Origin: Acholeplasmataceae bacterium
GTDB lineage: Bacteria > Bacillota_I > Bacilli_A > Acholeplasmatales > Acholeplasmataceae
NCBI GenBank assembly: GCA_021108415.1
Contig: JAIOQX010000006.1
Location: 124,001-188,000 of the forward strand
Reading direction: 5' to 3'
DNA: 64,000 bases
Within the stretch, counting starts at the first letter, position 1. Every line of letters begins with the position of its first letter. A program made the position numbers and the translations under genes. The notes under the pieces are model-generated. The model worked only from the letters and a program-made list of their open reading frames with translations. It did no database searches and was not told the DNA's origin. Positions 8,531 to 16,911 of this stretch are shown here, piece by piece.

Positions 8531-9103
8531 TTATACTAATCCAGTAAATCCCATAAATGCTAGGGCTAATATACCTAAAACGATAAATACAATTGCTTTG
8601 CCTTGTAATCCTTTAGGAGGATTACTAATCTTAGCCATTTTTTCTCTAAGTCCAGCTACTAATACAATTGCTAACATCCAACCGACACCAGACCCAAATG
8701 AAAAGGATACGGTTTGCGCAAATGTGTAATCTCTGTTGACGAAGAATAGTGAAACTGCTAAAACGACACAGTTAACAGTAATTAGTGGCAAAAAGATTCC
8801 AAAAGCACTATACATTTTTGGAACAAATCTTTCCAAAAATATTTCTAATAATTGAACAACAGCTGCAATCGTAATGATAAAGACGATTAAACTAATAAAC
8901 TCAGTATTGGTTGCAACTAATAACTTATAAATTGGATAATTGATGACTGCTGTAATTGTAACTACAAAGACAACTGCAATCCCCATCCCTTTTGCGTTTT
9001 TAACACTTGTTGAAATCGCAATTAATGGACACATCCCTAAAATAAATACTAAAGCAATATTATTATTTAAAATTGAGGAGATAAATATTTCTATAACGTT
9101 CAT
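8531..9103 (-). CDS. nqrE: NqrE/RnfA membrane subunit
   Basis: A 190-residue six-helix membrane protein. The conserved first half-helix LGMCPLIAIS carries the Cys that helps hold the intramembrane iron-sulfur centre with NqrD. FLPLITVNCVVLAVS and FGSGVGWMLAIVLVAGLREKM match NqrE closely. It abuts nqrD with no gap. NqrE and NqrD are inverted-topology paralogues that form the ion and electron path across the membrane. Confidence 0.92.
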   Translation of the reverse strand: MNVIEIFISSILNNNIALVFILGMCPLIAISTSVKNAKGMGIAVVFVVTITAVINYPIYKLLVATNTEFISLIVFIITIAAVVQLLEIFLERFVPKMYSAFGIFLPLITVNCVVLAVSLFFVNRDYTFAQTVSFSFGSGVGWMLAIVLVAGLREKMAKISNPPKGLQGKAIVFIVLGILALAFMGFTGLV

Positions 9104-9742
9104 TTATTTGCCCTCCTGTAATACGACTTCATAATTTTTAGTCAATTCTCTAATGCCCCATATCATTAATGCGACAACAAAGAATCCGCCTGGAGCCATA
9201 GTCATTGCAACCCAATTCACCCAGTTTGGACCTACTACATTCATATTTAAGAAGGTACCAAAGGCTAAAATTTCTCTAACACTTGCTACAGCAACTAAAA
9301 CAAATGTATATCCTAATCCACTAGCAAGTCCATCAATTAATGAATACTTAACTGGATTTTTTACTGCAAATGCTTCAGCTCGACCCATAACAATACAATT
9401 GGTTATAATCAATCCTACATATGCATCTAGAGAATCAGCAATTGTTGGAAAATAAGCTTGTAAAACCAATTGAAAGATAATTACAAATGTAGAGATGATC
9501 ACCATATAGGTAACCATTCTAACTTTACCAGGAATAAAGCTTCTAAATAACGAAACCGCCGCAGAGCTTGCCATAACAACAAATGTCACACCAATACCCA
9601 TAGCAATTGCATTTTCAACTCGATTAGATACAGCTAATGCAGAACATATACCTAAAACAGCAATTGCAATCGGATTATTCGTAGCAATTCCATCTTTTAA
9701 AATGTTATACCACTTCTTATACTTGATTCGTATGAGTTTCAT
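9104..9742 (-). CDS. nqrD: NqrD/RnfE membrane subunit
   Basis: A 212-residue six-helix protein. The motif VLGICSALAVSNRVENA and the stretch GLIITNCIVMGRAEAFA are diagnostic for NqrD and closer to NqrD than to RnfE. It ends with an extra C-terminal helix and a short basic tail. It directly precedes nqrE and follows nqrC by 12 bp, with a GGAGGG-type ribosome site. Confidence 0.92.
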   Translation of the reverse strand: MKLIRIKYKKWYNILKDGIATNNPIAIAVLGICSALAVSNRVENAIAMGIGVTFVVMASSAAVSLFRSFIPGKVRMVTYMVIISTFVIIFQLVLQAYFPTIADSLDAYVGLIITNCIVMGRAEAFAVKNPVKYSLIDGLASGLGYTFVLVAVASVREILAFGTFLNMNVVGPNWVNWVAMTMAPGGFFVVALMIWGIRELTKNYEVVLQEGK

Positions 9743-9754
9743 ATATGTGCCCTC

Positions 9755-10345
9755 CTAATCTTCTTGTGCTTGCCATAAAGCACTATATGTTTGATAATTT
9801 GTATTTAATATAATTTCAAAAGCATTTGATGTTCCTGTTGCACCTGTGATTGCATCAACTTCAAAATCTTGATTTGCACCTTCTTTAGTAATATCAAGTG
9901 ATGGAGTCATTTTTTTACCAACAAAATTATCTAAATACTGTCTTTCTGCAACGACTCCACCTAATCCAGGTGTTTCTTCTTGTTGAAGAATGGTTATTCT
10001 TACAATCGTTTCAAAATCTGATTCTAAAGTAATAATCCCGATGATTGGTCCCCATAGTCCGCTACCTTCAAATTGATAACTTACTCTATTTGTTATCTCA
10101 TCTACATAAAATGTATATGTATCTAATTCAACAATCTCTACTTGATCTGCATAAATATCATGGATATTTGCGAAAGTATATGATACATCAAATCCATCTA
10201 AGACGGCTGATTTTAATTTCGCTTCTTTATTTAATTCAATTCGATCTTTTGTTAATGCATCTGCTCCAAGAAGTAATCCACTAGTTACTAGTCCAAGAAT
10301 GACTACGAAAATAATTAGTTTAAGATTTTGACTCATCAGGTGCAC
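9755..10345 (-). CDS. nqrC: NqrC/RnfG subunit with covalent-FMN motif
   Basis: A 196-residue protein with one N-terminal membrane helix and an extracytoplasmic FMN-binding domain. The motif DAITGATGTS near residues 160-170 matches the flavin transfer site [S/T]GATx[S/T], whose last Thr carries FMN. At about 196 residues it is nearer to RnfG than to Vibrio NqrC (about 257). The covalent flavin needs an ApbE flavin transferase, which is not in this window. The first 26 bases overlap the end of the nqrB-like gene. Confidence 0.9.
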   Translation of the reverse strand: MHLMSQNLKLIIFVVILGLVTSGLLLGADALTKDRIELNKEAKLKSAVLDGFDVSYTFANIHDIYADQVEIVELDTYTFYVDEITNRVSYQFEGSGLWGPIIGIITLESDFETIVRITILQQEETPGLGGVVAERQYLDNFVGKKMTPSLDITKEGANQDFEVDAITGATGTSNAFEIILNTNYQTYSALWQAQED

Positions 10346-11225
10346 CTTCTTTCTTTAATGCTCTGGTTTCGAACATATTATCGATTAATGGTGCGATCGC
10401 ACTCATTAAAATAATTGCAAACATTGTCCCTTCAGGATATGTTGCAAAATATCTGATTAACACTGTGATTGCTGCAATCCCTAAGCCGTATAAAACTTTA
10501 CCCCAATCATAAATAGGAGCTGTTACTGGGTCTGCTGCTAAAAAGAATGAAACTAATAATAAATTACCTACAAATAAACTATTAAATGCAATTGGAAATA
10601 TAGAATCATCAATTAATCTTCCTACAAAAGTAATTAAGAATACGCCACCTATGATAGTAAGCGGAATTTTCCAATCAATAACTTTAAAGACAATCAACCC
10701 TAATCCTAAAACTAATATACCTAATCTGAAAGTTTCACCGACTGCTCCTGGTGTATTTCCTAATAACATATCTACTACTGAGTAAGTTGTTCCAACTTCA
10801 TTTGCTCTAACTAACATCGTTGGGAAAAACTGTGGAAAAGAAACGGTGATAAATAATAACCCAACTAGTGCTGGATTAAAAACATATTTCCCACTACCTC
10901 CAAAAATACCTTTTCCAAAAAATGTACCAAATGCTGAACCAACTGCGACCATCCAAAAGTATTTGATTTCTAATGTTGATGGTATCAACAAAGTCAATAA
11001 TAAAGGATAAATCATCCATGCTCCATCAAAATCAATTTTTCTCCCTTTTTGAAACATCAACTCTATAAGAAAAGCAGCTCCTAGAGAAATTGCTGCAATT
11101 AATAAGACTTGAAATCCAAATATAACTGTAGAGGATAAAACTAAAAGTGATAATGCAATTGTCATGATCATGACATTTCGTTTATCTAATGCTTTTTTAA
11201 TCACTGTGTCATAAGTTTGCGTCAT
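10320..11225 (-). CDS. nqrB: NqrB/RnfD membrane subunit
   Basis: A 301-residue polytopic protein. GGSGKYVFNPALVG and AADPVTAPIYDWGK are the conserved NqrB/RnfD motifs. The usual covalent-FMN motif SGAT is not obvious. The nearest equivalent is VGTTYS in EVGTTYSVVDMLLGN, which keeps the central G-x-T but has lost the leading Ser/Thr and the Ala. The gene is short compared with Vibrio NqrB (about 415) and lacks the N-terminal extension. It is first in the operon, with no nqrA, rnfC or rnfB before it and a 172-bp upstream gap. The ribosome site is weak. Confidence 0.88.
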   Translation of the reverse strand: MTQTYDTVIKKALDKRNVMIMTIALSLLVLSSTVIFGFQVLLIAAISLGAAFLIELMFQKGRKIDFDGAWMIYPLLLTLLIPSTLEIKYFWMVAVGSAFGTFFGKGIFGGSGKYVFNPALVGLLFITVSFPQFFPTMLVRANEVGTTYSVVDMLLGNTPGAVGETFRLGILVLGLGLIVFKVIDWKIPLTIIGGVFLITFVGRLIDDSIFPIAFNSLFVGNLLLVSFFLAADPVTAPIYDWGKVLYGLGIAAITVLIRYFATYPEGTMFAIILMSAIAPLIDNMFETRALKKEGAPDESKS

Positions 11226-11364
11226 AAAAATACCACTACTTTCTTGTTTAATGTTTAGTAAGTTTTACCTTGCTAATTTGTAATTATTCTATCATAATTA
11301 AATATATTTTATATATTTGATGCGTTTTTAGTTAAATAATAAATAAAACTAAACTAAATATTTT

Positions 11365-11388
11365 AAAAAACCACAATTAAGTGGCTTT
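11365..11388 (-). terminator. Terminator after the aldehyde dehydrogenase gene
   Basis: The minus-strand stem AAAGCCAC / GTGGTTT (11381-11388 with 11368-11374), loop TTAATT, is followed by a T run. Confidence 0.75.
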
Positions 11389-11397
11389 AATAAATCT

Positions 11398-12750
11398 TTA
11401 TTTCAAGAATTTTTTAATGATTTTCTCTTGTCTTTTTGAATATGGTGGATAAGCTAATTTAATATCAAATTTAGTCGTTTTATTGGTATATGTTTTTTGA
11501 TTTGAAAACGTTAGAAAAGACGTTTGCCCATGATAAACTCCCATCCCACTCATTCCAACGCCACCAAAAGGTAAATTAGGATTTGCGACTTGCATCAATG
11601 TATCATTGATAGCTCCATTTCCAAATGAAATTTCATTAAAAACTTTTTTGACTGTCTGTTTATTATTTGAAAAGATGTATAAAGCTAACGGTTTATCTTT
11701 ATCTTTAATGATTTGGATAATCTCATCTAATTGATCATAAACTAAAATAGGTAAAATAGGTCCGAAAATTTCTTCTTTCATGACATGATCTTCCCAAGTC
11801 ACTTGATCAAGTATTGTTGGTGAAATGAATTTAGTTTTTTTATCTGATTCATTTCCAAAAACTACTTTATCTTTATCAATTAATCCATTCAATCTATCAA
11901 AATGACGCTCATTTACGATACGACCGAATGATGCATAATCTGGATAAAAGTTCTTTATCTCTTCTTTCAAATAAGAAATGAGATCATCATGAACTGATCT
12001 GTGCACATAAATATAATCAGGTGCAACACATGTTTGTCCTGCATTGATTAATTTGCCAAAAACAATGCGTCTAGCTGCTAGCACTAAATTAGCACTTTGA
12101 TCAACTATCGTAGGACTTTTCCCGCCAAGTTCAAGTGTTACTGGAATTAAATGTTTACTCGCTTTTTCATAGACGATTTGTCCTACAAAAGCACTACCTG
12201 TAAAAAATATATGATCAAACTTTAAATCTAAAAGTTCACTAGTAGCTTCTTTGCCACCTGTAACAACACTTAAGTAATTTTGATCAAAATTTTCATTAAT
12301 TATTTTTTTGATAATTTTTTCTGTTTCAACTGTAAACTCACTTGGCTTGATGATTGCTGTATTACCAGATGCAATAGCACCAATTAAAGGTTCTATGACA
12401 AGTTGAAAAGGATAATTATATGGACCAATAATACATATTACACCAAGGGGTTCTTGCATAATATAAGATTTAGATCCAAACATAAATAAAGGTGTTTTGA
12501 CTTTTTTAGGCTTCATCCATTTCTTTAATTTTTTTAAAGTAGCTTCTATAGAATTTAAGACAAATCCAATTTCAGTAGTATATGCTTCAACTGAAGATTT
12601 ACCTAAATCATCAAATAATGCTTGAGTGATTGCTTCCTCATTATTTTTAATTACATCTTTTAATTTATTAAGTTGTTTGATTCTAAACTCATAATCTTTT
12701 GTTTGATTTGAATTGAAGAATGCTTTTTGTTTATTAAATATAGTTTTCAT
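11398..12750 (-). CDS. Aldehyde dehydrogenase, class 3 type
   Basis: A 450-residue NAD(P)-dependent aldehyde dehydrogenase of the short class 3 (AlkH/fatty aldehyde) group, about 450 residues instead of about 490. The catalytic Cys is in NAGQTCVAPDY and the general-base Glu in TLELGGKSP. The C-terminal KTYTNKTTKFDIKLAYPPYS is typical of class 3 enzymes. It likely oxidises medium- or long-chain aldehydes in the cytoplasm or at the membrane. It is third in an operon behind two small genes of unknown role (gaps 13 and 15 bp). Confidence 0.9.
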   Translation of the reverse strand: MKTIFNKQKAFFNSNQTKDYEFRIKQLNKLKDVIKNNEEAITQALFDDLGKSSVEAYTTEIGFVLNSIEATLKKLKKWMKPKKVKTPLFMFGSKSYIMQEPLGVICIIGPYNYPFQLVIEPLIGAIASGNTAIIKPSEFTVETEKIIKKIINENFDQNYLSVVTGGKEATSELLDLKFDHIFFTGSAFVGQIVYEKASKHLIPVTLELGGKSPTIVDQSANLVLAARRIVFGKLINAGQTCVAPDYIYVHRSVHDDLISYLKEEIKNFYPDYASFGRIVNERHFDRLNGLIDKDKVVFGNESDKKTKFISPTILDQVTWEDHVMKEEIFGPILPILVYDQLDEIIQIIKDKDKPLALYIFSNNKQTVKKVFNEISFGNGAINDTLMQVANPNLPFGGVGMSGMGVYHGQTSFLTFSNQKTYTNKTTKFDIKLAYPPYSKRQEKIIKKFLK

Positions 12751-12765
12751 ATGTCATCCTTTTTT

Positions 12766-13200
12766 TTAGTTTTGTAAATCTAACAAATCGTTATATAAGT
12801 CAATAGTTTCTTGCTCATCTTTAAGATTAATATAATACTTATCTTCACCATCAATAATAGCAATCCAGTCATGTGTACTATTTCCTAAATTTAAATATAC
12901 TGGAATATCACCGATTAATGTAAAACTACCAGATTTCACATTCCCAATTGAAGAACCGTTAGTTCTTCTTGTAATTTCAATAGGCTCTATCATTGATATG
13001 GATACATTATCATCAATATCAATTGTTTTTCCATATAATCCACCACTAATTTCTAGCTGACTTAATTCCTCATTAATAACAAAATCAGAACCTTTAAAAG
13101 ATCTTAGCAGTAGAAATACTGTAAATCCTAGTATAATTACAGTAAATGCGATAGTCGCAATTACTTTAACTTTAGTCTCTTTGTTCTTCATAGGTCTCAT
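12766..13200 (-). CDS. Membrane-anchored small protein, possible PH-like domain
   Basis: A 144-residue protein with one N-terminal membrane helix (about 10-33) and a beta-rich soluble part. The stretch GGLYGKTIDIDDNVSISMIEP and the later GSFTLIGDIPVYLN resemble the bacterial PH-like domains at the C-termini of small membrane proteins. I infer this from pattern only and the function is unknown. It lies between the LURP-one-like gene and the aldehyde dehydrogenase. Confidence 0.65.
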   Translation of the reverse strand: MRPMKNKETKVKVIATIAFTVIILGFTVFLLLRSFKGSDFVINEELSQLEISGGLYGKTIDIDDNVSISMIEPIEITRRTNGSSIGNVKSGSFTLIGDIPVYLNLGNSTHDWIAIIDGEDKYYINLKDEQETIDLYNDLLDLQN

Positions 13201-13213
13201 CCTTTATTTTTTA

Positions 13214-13690
13214 TCAATTTTTTTCGTGAATCACTTGGTCTAATATGATAACAACAAATAAATATAGTTCAATATTTTCGCTCTCAAATATCTCTATTTC
13301 ATAACTATCTCCCCAAGATATAATCTTTTTTCGAATCGCTGCAACACTTTGACCATTGTTAAAAATAGTAAAAGAATGTTGAAATAAACTGCCTTCTAAC
13401 TGCATTTCTCTGCCTAAAATTGATAAGTCAAATCTCGGTCTAAAACTAAGTTTTCTATTTATGGTTGCAACTTCTTCTTCATTTTGATCAAAAATGAAAT
13501 ACTTAGCTAAAAAAGTTAAAACCTTTCTATTAGAACGATATAAAATATTTTCATTGATATCAAGTAGTTCAAGTTTATTAGTGATGCTCATAAATTTACC
13601 TTTTACTTGATAGATGGGATTTTGGTTCTCATCGGTTATTGAAAATTTATCTTTGAATGTAAATACTTTTTGTTTAATATAAAATTTCAT
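13214..13690 (-). CDS. LURP-one-related (LOR/YxjI-type) protein
   Basis: A 158-residue all-beta protein. Alternating strands and motifs such as KQKVFTFKDKFSITDENQ and FTIFNNGQSVAAIRKK match the LURP-one-related family (tubby-like C-terminal fold). Bacterial members such as YxjI have no settled function, although the fold suggests binding to phosphoinositide-like lipids or membranes. It is the first gene of the three-gene aldehyde dehydrogenase operon. Confidence 0.8.
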   Translation of the reverse strand: MKFYIKQKVFTFKDKFSITDENQNPIYQVKGKFMSITNKLELLDINENILYRSNRKVLTFLAKYFIFDQNEEEVATINRKLSFRPRFDLSILGREMQLEGSLFQHSFTIFNNGQSVAAIRKKIISWGDSYEIEIFESENIELYLFVVIILDQVIHEKN

Positions 13691-13722
13691 ATGATTCCCC
13701 TTTTAATTTATTTCATATATCA

Positions 13723-13751
13723 ATTATACCCTTATTAGTTTAATACTTCAA
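13723..13751 (-). promoter_or_regulatory. Promoter of the LOR-PH-aldehyde dehydrogenase operon
   Basis: Minus strand TTGAAG (13746-13751), a 17-bp spacer and TATAAT (13723-13728), about 33 bp before the start at 13690. Confidence 0.7.
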
Positions 13752-13814
13752 TATATACTCTATTTAGAGAGATATACATAAAAAAATAAATAAAAATATT
13801 GAGTTGTGTGTAAA

Positions 13815-13850
13815 AAAAGGCATTTCGTATGATTATACGAATTGCCTTTT
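13815..13850 (-). terminator. Terminator after nrdJ
   Basis: Sixteen-base arms 13815-13830 and 13835-13850 with one T-T mismatch and a GATT loop. The hairpin is flanked by A and T runs. Confidence 0.85.
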
Positions 13851-13901
13851 TGATTATTACTCATTGTAAAAATTACTATGTTTAGTTAACTATTTAATAA
13901 A

Positions 13902-16094
13902 TTAAATGGCACACTTTTCATAAACACAATCAGGATCAATACATTGAATACATCCTTGTTTCTTGACTAAGACATTTCCACAAAGTGGACATAATTCTTT
14001 ATCAATTTTCTCTGGAGTATATCCTGAAGGTGACACACTGATATGTGTTACATATTCTTTTGTATCATTTTTCTTTTTATTAAACCATTTCTCTTCAATA
14101 TGAAGATGAGGTGGAGTAGCAGGATTTAAATCCTTTGTGTCTTCGTTGATGCCTGCAAGGATACCAATCTTAGCACATCGGTCTCTAAAGACTGTAGCCC
14201 CTTTTAATCCTTTAGACCAAGCTGTTGTGTAAATGTTAACTACATCATCAATAGTTGCACTATTAGGTACATTAAATGTAGAAGAAATTGCAGTATCTAC
14301 ATATTTTTGAATAGTTGCTTGAACGTTTGCACGATCTTCAAAATCAATAGTTTGTGAAGTGATAAGTGCCCAAGCTGGTAGTTCATCAGGTTCTACATTC
14401 ATAGCTTTAGCTAAAGCTAGTGGAGTTTTTTCCCATACAGTAATAGTCTTTTCATCTTCAAAAATACTAATGATTCTTCTTGTGTAATTAATTTGGAAGA
14501 AAGGTTCAACACCACCACTGACACCAAGAATATTAGATATAGATCCCGTTGGAGCAATACTTAACAATCTTGAATTTCTCATACCATATTTTTTAACTAA
14601 CTCATCTGTATCAGCATCGATTGCTGTTTTATAGAAAGTTGAATTAGATATTTTATCATAATCGTATTTAGGAAATACACCTAACTCTTTAGCACGAAGT
14701 GCTGAAGCTTTAGTCGCTGTATTAATCATCTTTCTCATCAGTTTATCTAAAAACTCTAAGAAGATTTTTGATCCATAAGGTAATTTCATTGATAATGCTA
14801 AATCAGCTAACCCCATCACACCTAAACCAATTTCACGATACTCTGTAACGTGTTCTCTTTGTTGAGGTAGGGCATGACGATCACCTAATAAAGTCAATAG
14901 GTCATCAAGTGCAAAAATCATTTCTGAAGTTACAAAGTCAAATCTATCAAAATCATAAGTTGCGTTATCTGTAAAAGGATTTTTAACAAATGCATTTAAA
15001 TTGATACTACCTAAATTACATGAACCATGTGCCATTAATGGTTGTTCACCACAAGGATTGGTTGCAGTAAATTTAACTTCATCATATTCACTTAAGAAAT
15101 GATAATCATTCATATGATCAATAAACACAACACCAGGATCTCCCATGGTATGCGCTGCATAACCAACTAATTTTAACAATTCTTTTGCGTTTACTTTCTT
15201 TTCGATTGTTTCATATGGTGTTTCAAACTTCATTGTCCATTCTTTATTGTCTCTTGCTGCTTTCATGAAGTCATCAGTTAGTGCAATTGAAATGTTTGCT
15301 CCATTTACTTTATTTAAATCAAGTTTTGTTGTAATAAAATCAATAATATCCGGATGAGATATGTTTAAAACAAGCATTAATGCACCACGTCTTGCATCTT
15401 GTTGTGTATTTAATGTTGTATGTGAATATTTTTCAGCAAATACCATCACACCAGGTGTTGTATTACTACTGTTGTTAACTTTAGCACCTTTAGGACGAAT
15501 ATTCGATAGATTCATCCCTTGACCACCACCATAGCTATATGTTCTAGCAATTTGGTAGTCTACTTTATAAATACTTTCTAAGCTATCTTGTGGATCTTCT
15601 GTTACATAGCAATTTGATCCTGTAATGTTTCCATCTCTACCAATCGCATACAAGTTGCGTCCGCCAAAAATAGCTTCTTTTTTTCTAAAGATTTTTTCTA
15701 ATGAAGGCTTGCCAATAGAAACTCTTTTTAAGAATTCTTTTTTATCTTCGCCTTTGATTAAATACTTTTGTAAAATTAAATCTTGTCTTTCATCATTATC
15801 AGACCATGGGTTTTCTCGGTCATGTTTTTGTTTTTCTCTATATTTAATATATGTTCTTGCAGCTTCAAAATTTTTAGACTGCATTAAAAAGTTTTCAACA
15901 TCATCTTGAATTTGCTCAATATTGATATCTGCATCTTTTCCATAACTCTTTGTGATTTTCTCTGCTTGTTTTTGACAATCTGCCAAAGTAACGTCTGCGC
16001 CTACCCCTTTGTAAGCCTTAAACATCGCTAAAGCAATTTTGTTAAAATCGAAAAGTTCTTTTGTTCCATTTCTTTTTATCACATACATAAACAT
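13902..16094 (-). CDS. nrdJ: Class II (B12-dependent) ribonucleotide reductase
   Basis: A 730-residue protein. An N-terminal ATP-cone (VIKRNGTKELFDFNKI, about 1-90) is followed by a ten-stranded barrel. The active-site finger loop ATNPCGEQPLMAHGSCNLG carries the thiyl Cys and Glu. GSNCYV holds the first redox Cys. The C-terminus has CPLCG and CIQCIDPDCVYEKC, a zinc-ribbon-like tail that also supplies reducing cysteines. No nrdB-type small subunit or nrdG activase is nearby. This fits the adenosylcobalamin class, which reduces ribonucleotides without oxygen dependence. No cobalamin-riboswitch B12 box was seen upstream. The first ATG is kept because AAGGGGTG lies just before it. Confidence 0.92.
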   Translation of the reverse strand: MFMYVIKRNGTKELFDFNKIALAMFKAYKGVGADVTLADCQKQAEKITKSYGKDADINIEQIQDDVENFLMQSKNFEAARTYIKYREKQKHDRENPWSDNDERQDLILQKYLIKGEDKKEFLKRVSIGKPSLEKIFRKKEAIFGGRNLYAIGRDGNITGSNCYVTEDPQDSLESIYKVDYQIARTYSYGGGQGMNLSNIRPKGAKVNNSSNTTPGVMVFAEKYSHTTLNTQQDARRGALMLVLNISHPDIIDFITTKLDLNKVNGANISIALTDDFMKAARDNKEWTMKFETPYETIEKKVNAKELLKLVGYAAHTMGDPGVVFIDHMNDYHFLSEYDEVKFTATNPCGEQPLMAHGSCNLGSINLNAFVKNPFTDNATYDFDRFDFVTSEMIFALDDLLTLLGDRHALPQQREHVTEYREIGLGVMGLADLALSMKLPYGSKIFLEFLDKLMRKMINTATKASALRAKELGVFPKYDYDKISNSTFYKTAIDADTDELVKKYGMRNSRLLSIAPTGSISNILGVSGGVEPFFQINYTRRIISIFEDEKTITVWEKTPLALAKAMNVEPDELPAWALITSQTIDFEDRANVQATIQKYVDTAISSTFNVPNSATIDDVVNIYTTAWSKGLKGATVFRDRCAKIGILAGINEDTKDLNPATPPHLHIEEKWFNKKKNDTKEYVTHISVSPSGYTPEKIDKELCPLCGNVLVKKQGCIQCIDPDCVYEKCAI

Positions 16095-16109
16095 TACACC
16101 CCTTAATTT

Positions 16110-16137
16110 TCTATACTAGCATTGTATCATATATCAA
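16110..16137 (-). promoter_or_regulatory. Probable nrdJ promoter
   Basis: Minus strand TTGATA (16132-16137), a 16-bp spacer and TATAGA (16110-16115), about 15 bp before the start codon. An alternative -10 (TACAAT) is nearby. Confidence 0.4.
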
Positions 16138-16290
16138 TACCTATTTTAAAAATTTTTGCAATGAAAATACTTTCATAACTTATATTGTTTTATCTATTTA
16201 CATAATGTATAAATTCAAGTAATACATATAACAATATGGTTTCAATTATAAGTTTATTTCATCTTTGTTTCAAATCTATTGCATTTAAAA

Positions 16291-16321
16291 AAATATAAGC
16301 CATTTTGCAATGGCTTATATC
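16291..16321 (-). terminator. Terminator of the RND-TetR operon
   Basis: A perfect 12-bp stem (ATATAAGCCATT and its complement, 16294-16305 and 16310-16321) with loop TTGC. A long T run follows on the minus strand. Confidence 0.88.
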
Positions 16322-16326
16322 ATATA

Positions 16327-16911
16327 CTAATATTGAGTTACTCTTAAAACTTCATCATATATTAAACTTAGGATGCCTTCTTCGCTTAAATCTGTCTGCA
16401 TATTTATATATTGAAATGATAATCCCGAAATTAACGCTCTAATGACATACCCTCTTGTTTTTGTTTCTTTTATTGCCCCTGATATAAGACCTTCTGCAAG
16501 ACCTAATCTCATAATCTCAATAAATCTTTCTTCCATATGGATAGAAACATCATTAATTTTTTTATCTATGAGTTCATTTTTAAAGTGAGTTTCATTGCTT
16601 TGTTGTTTCATCATTGTTTCAACTAAATGTTTCGCATCTTTCATGGCATTTAATATTCTTCTGACTTGTTCAATAAATGCTTTTTTAAATGTAGTCTCAT
16701 TTAAAGGTTTTAATATTTCTTGTTCGTAATAATCAAACAAAAACATATACGTATCACATATAAGAGATTCTTTATTTTCAAAGTACTCATAAACTGTAGA
16801 TTTACCTATATCTGCTTTTTTAGCAATTTCTGATAAAGAGATTTGCGATACATCAATATCTTGTTTAATATAATCGATGATCACTTCAATGATTTTATCC
16901 TTGGTTTGCAA
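16327..16911 (-). CDS. TetR-family regulator of the RND exporter
   Basis: A 194-residue protein with an N-terminal helix-turn-helix (SLSEIAKKADIGKSTVYEYFENKESL), typical TetR/AcrR, and a variable C-terminal ligand domain. The start codon is TTG at 16911, supported by a strong AAAGGAGG site about 9 bases ahead. The start lies inside the last 17 bases of the exporter gene, so expression is coupled to it. It most likely represses its own operon at the inverted repeats at 20299-20316. Ligand unknown. Confidence 0.88.
   Translation of the reverse strand: MQTKDKIIEVIIDYIKQDIDVSQISLSEIAKKADIGKSTVYEYFENKESLICDTYMFLFDYYEQEILKPLNETTFKKAFIEQVRRILNAMKDAKHLVETMMKQQSNETHFKNELIDKKINDVSIHMEERFIEIMRLGLAEGLISGAIKETKTRGYVIRALISGLSFQYINMQTDLSEEGILSLIYDEVLRVTQY

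Noticed and set aside
16095-16290. Cobalamin riboswitch or NrdR boxes upstream of nrdJ
   Set aside because: No GCCACTG-type B12 box on the coding strand and no NrdR palindrome were found.
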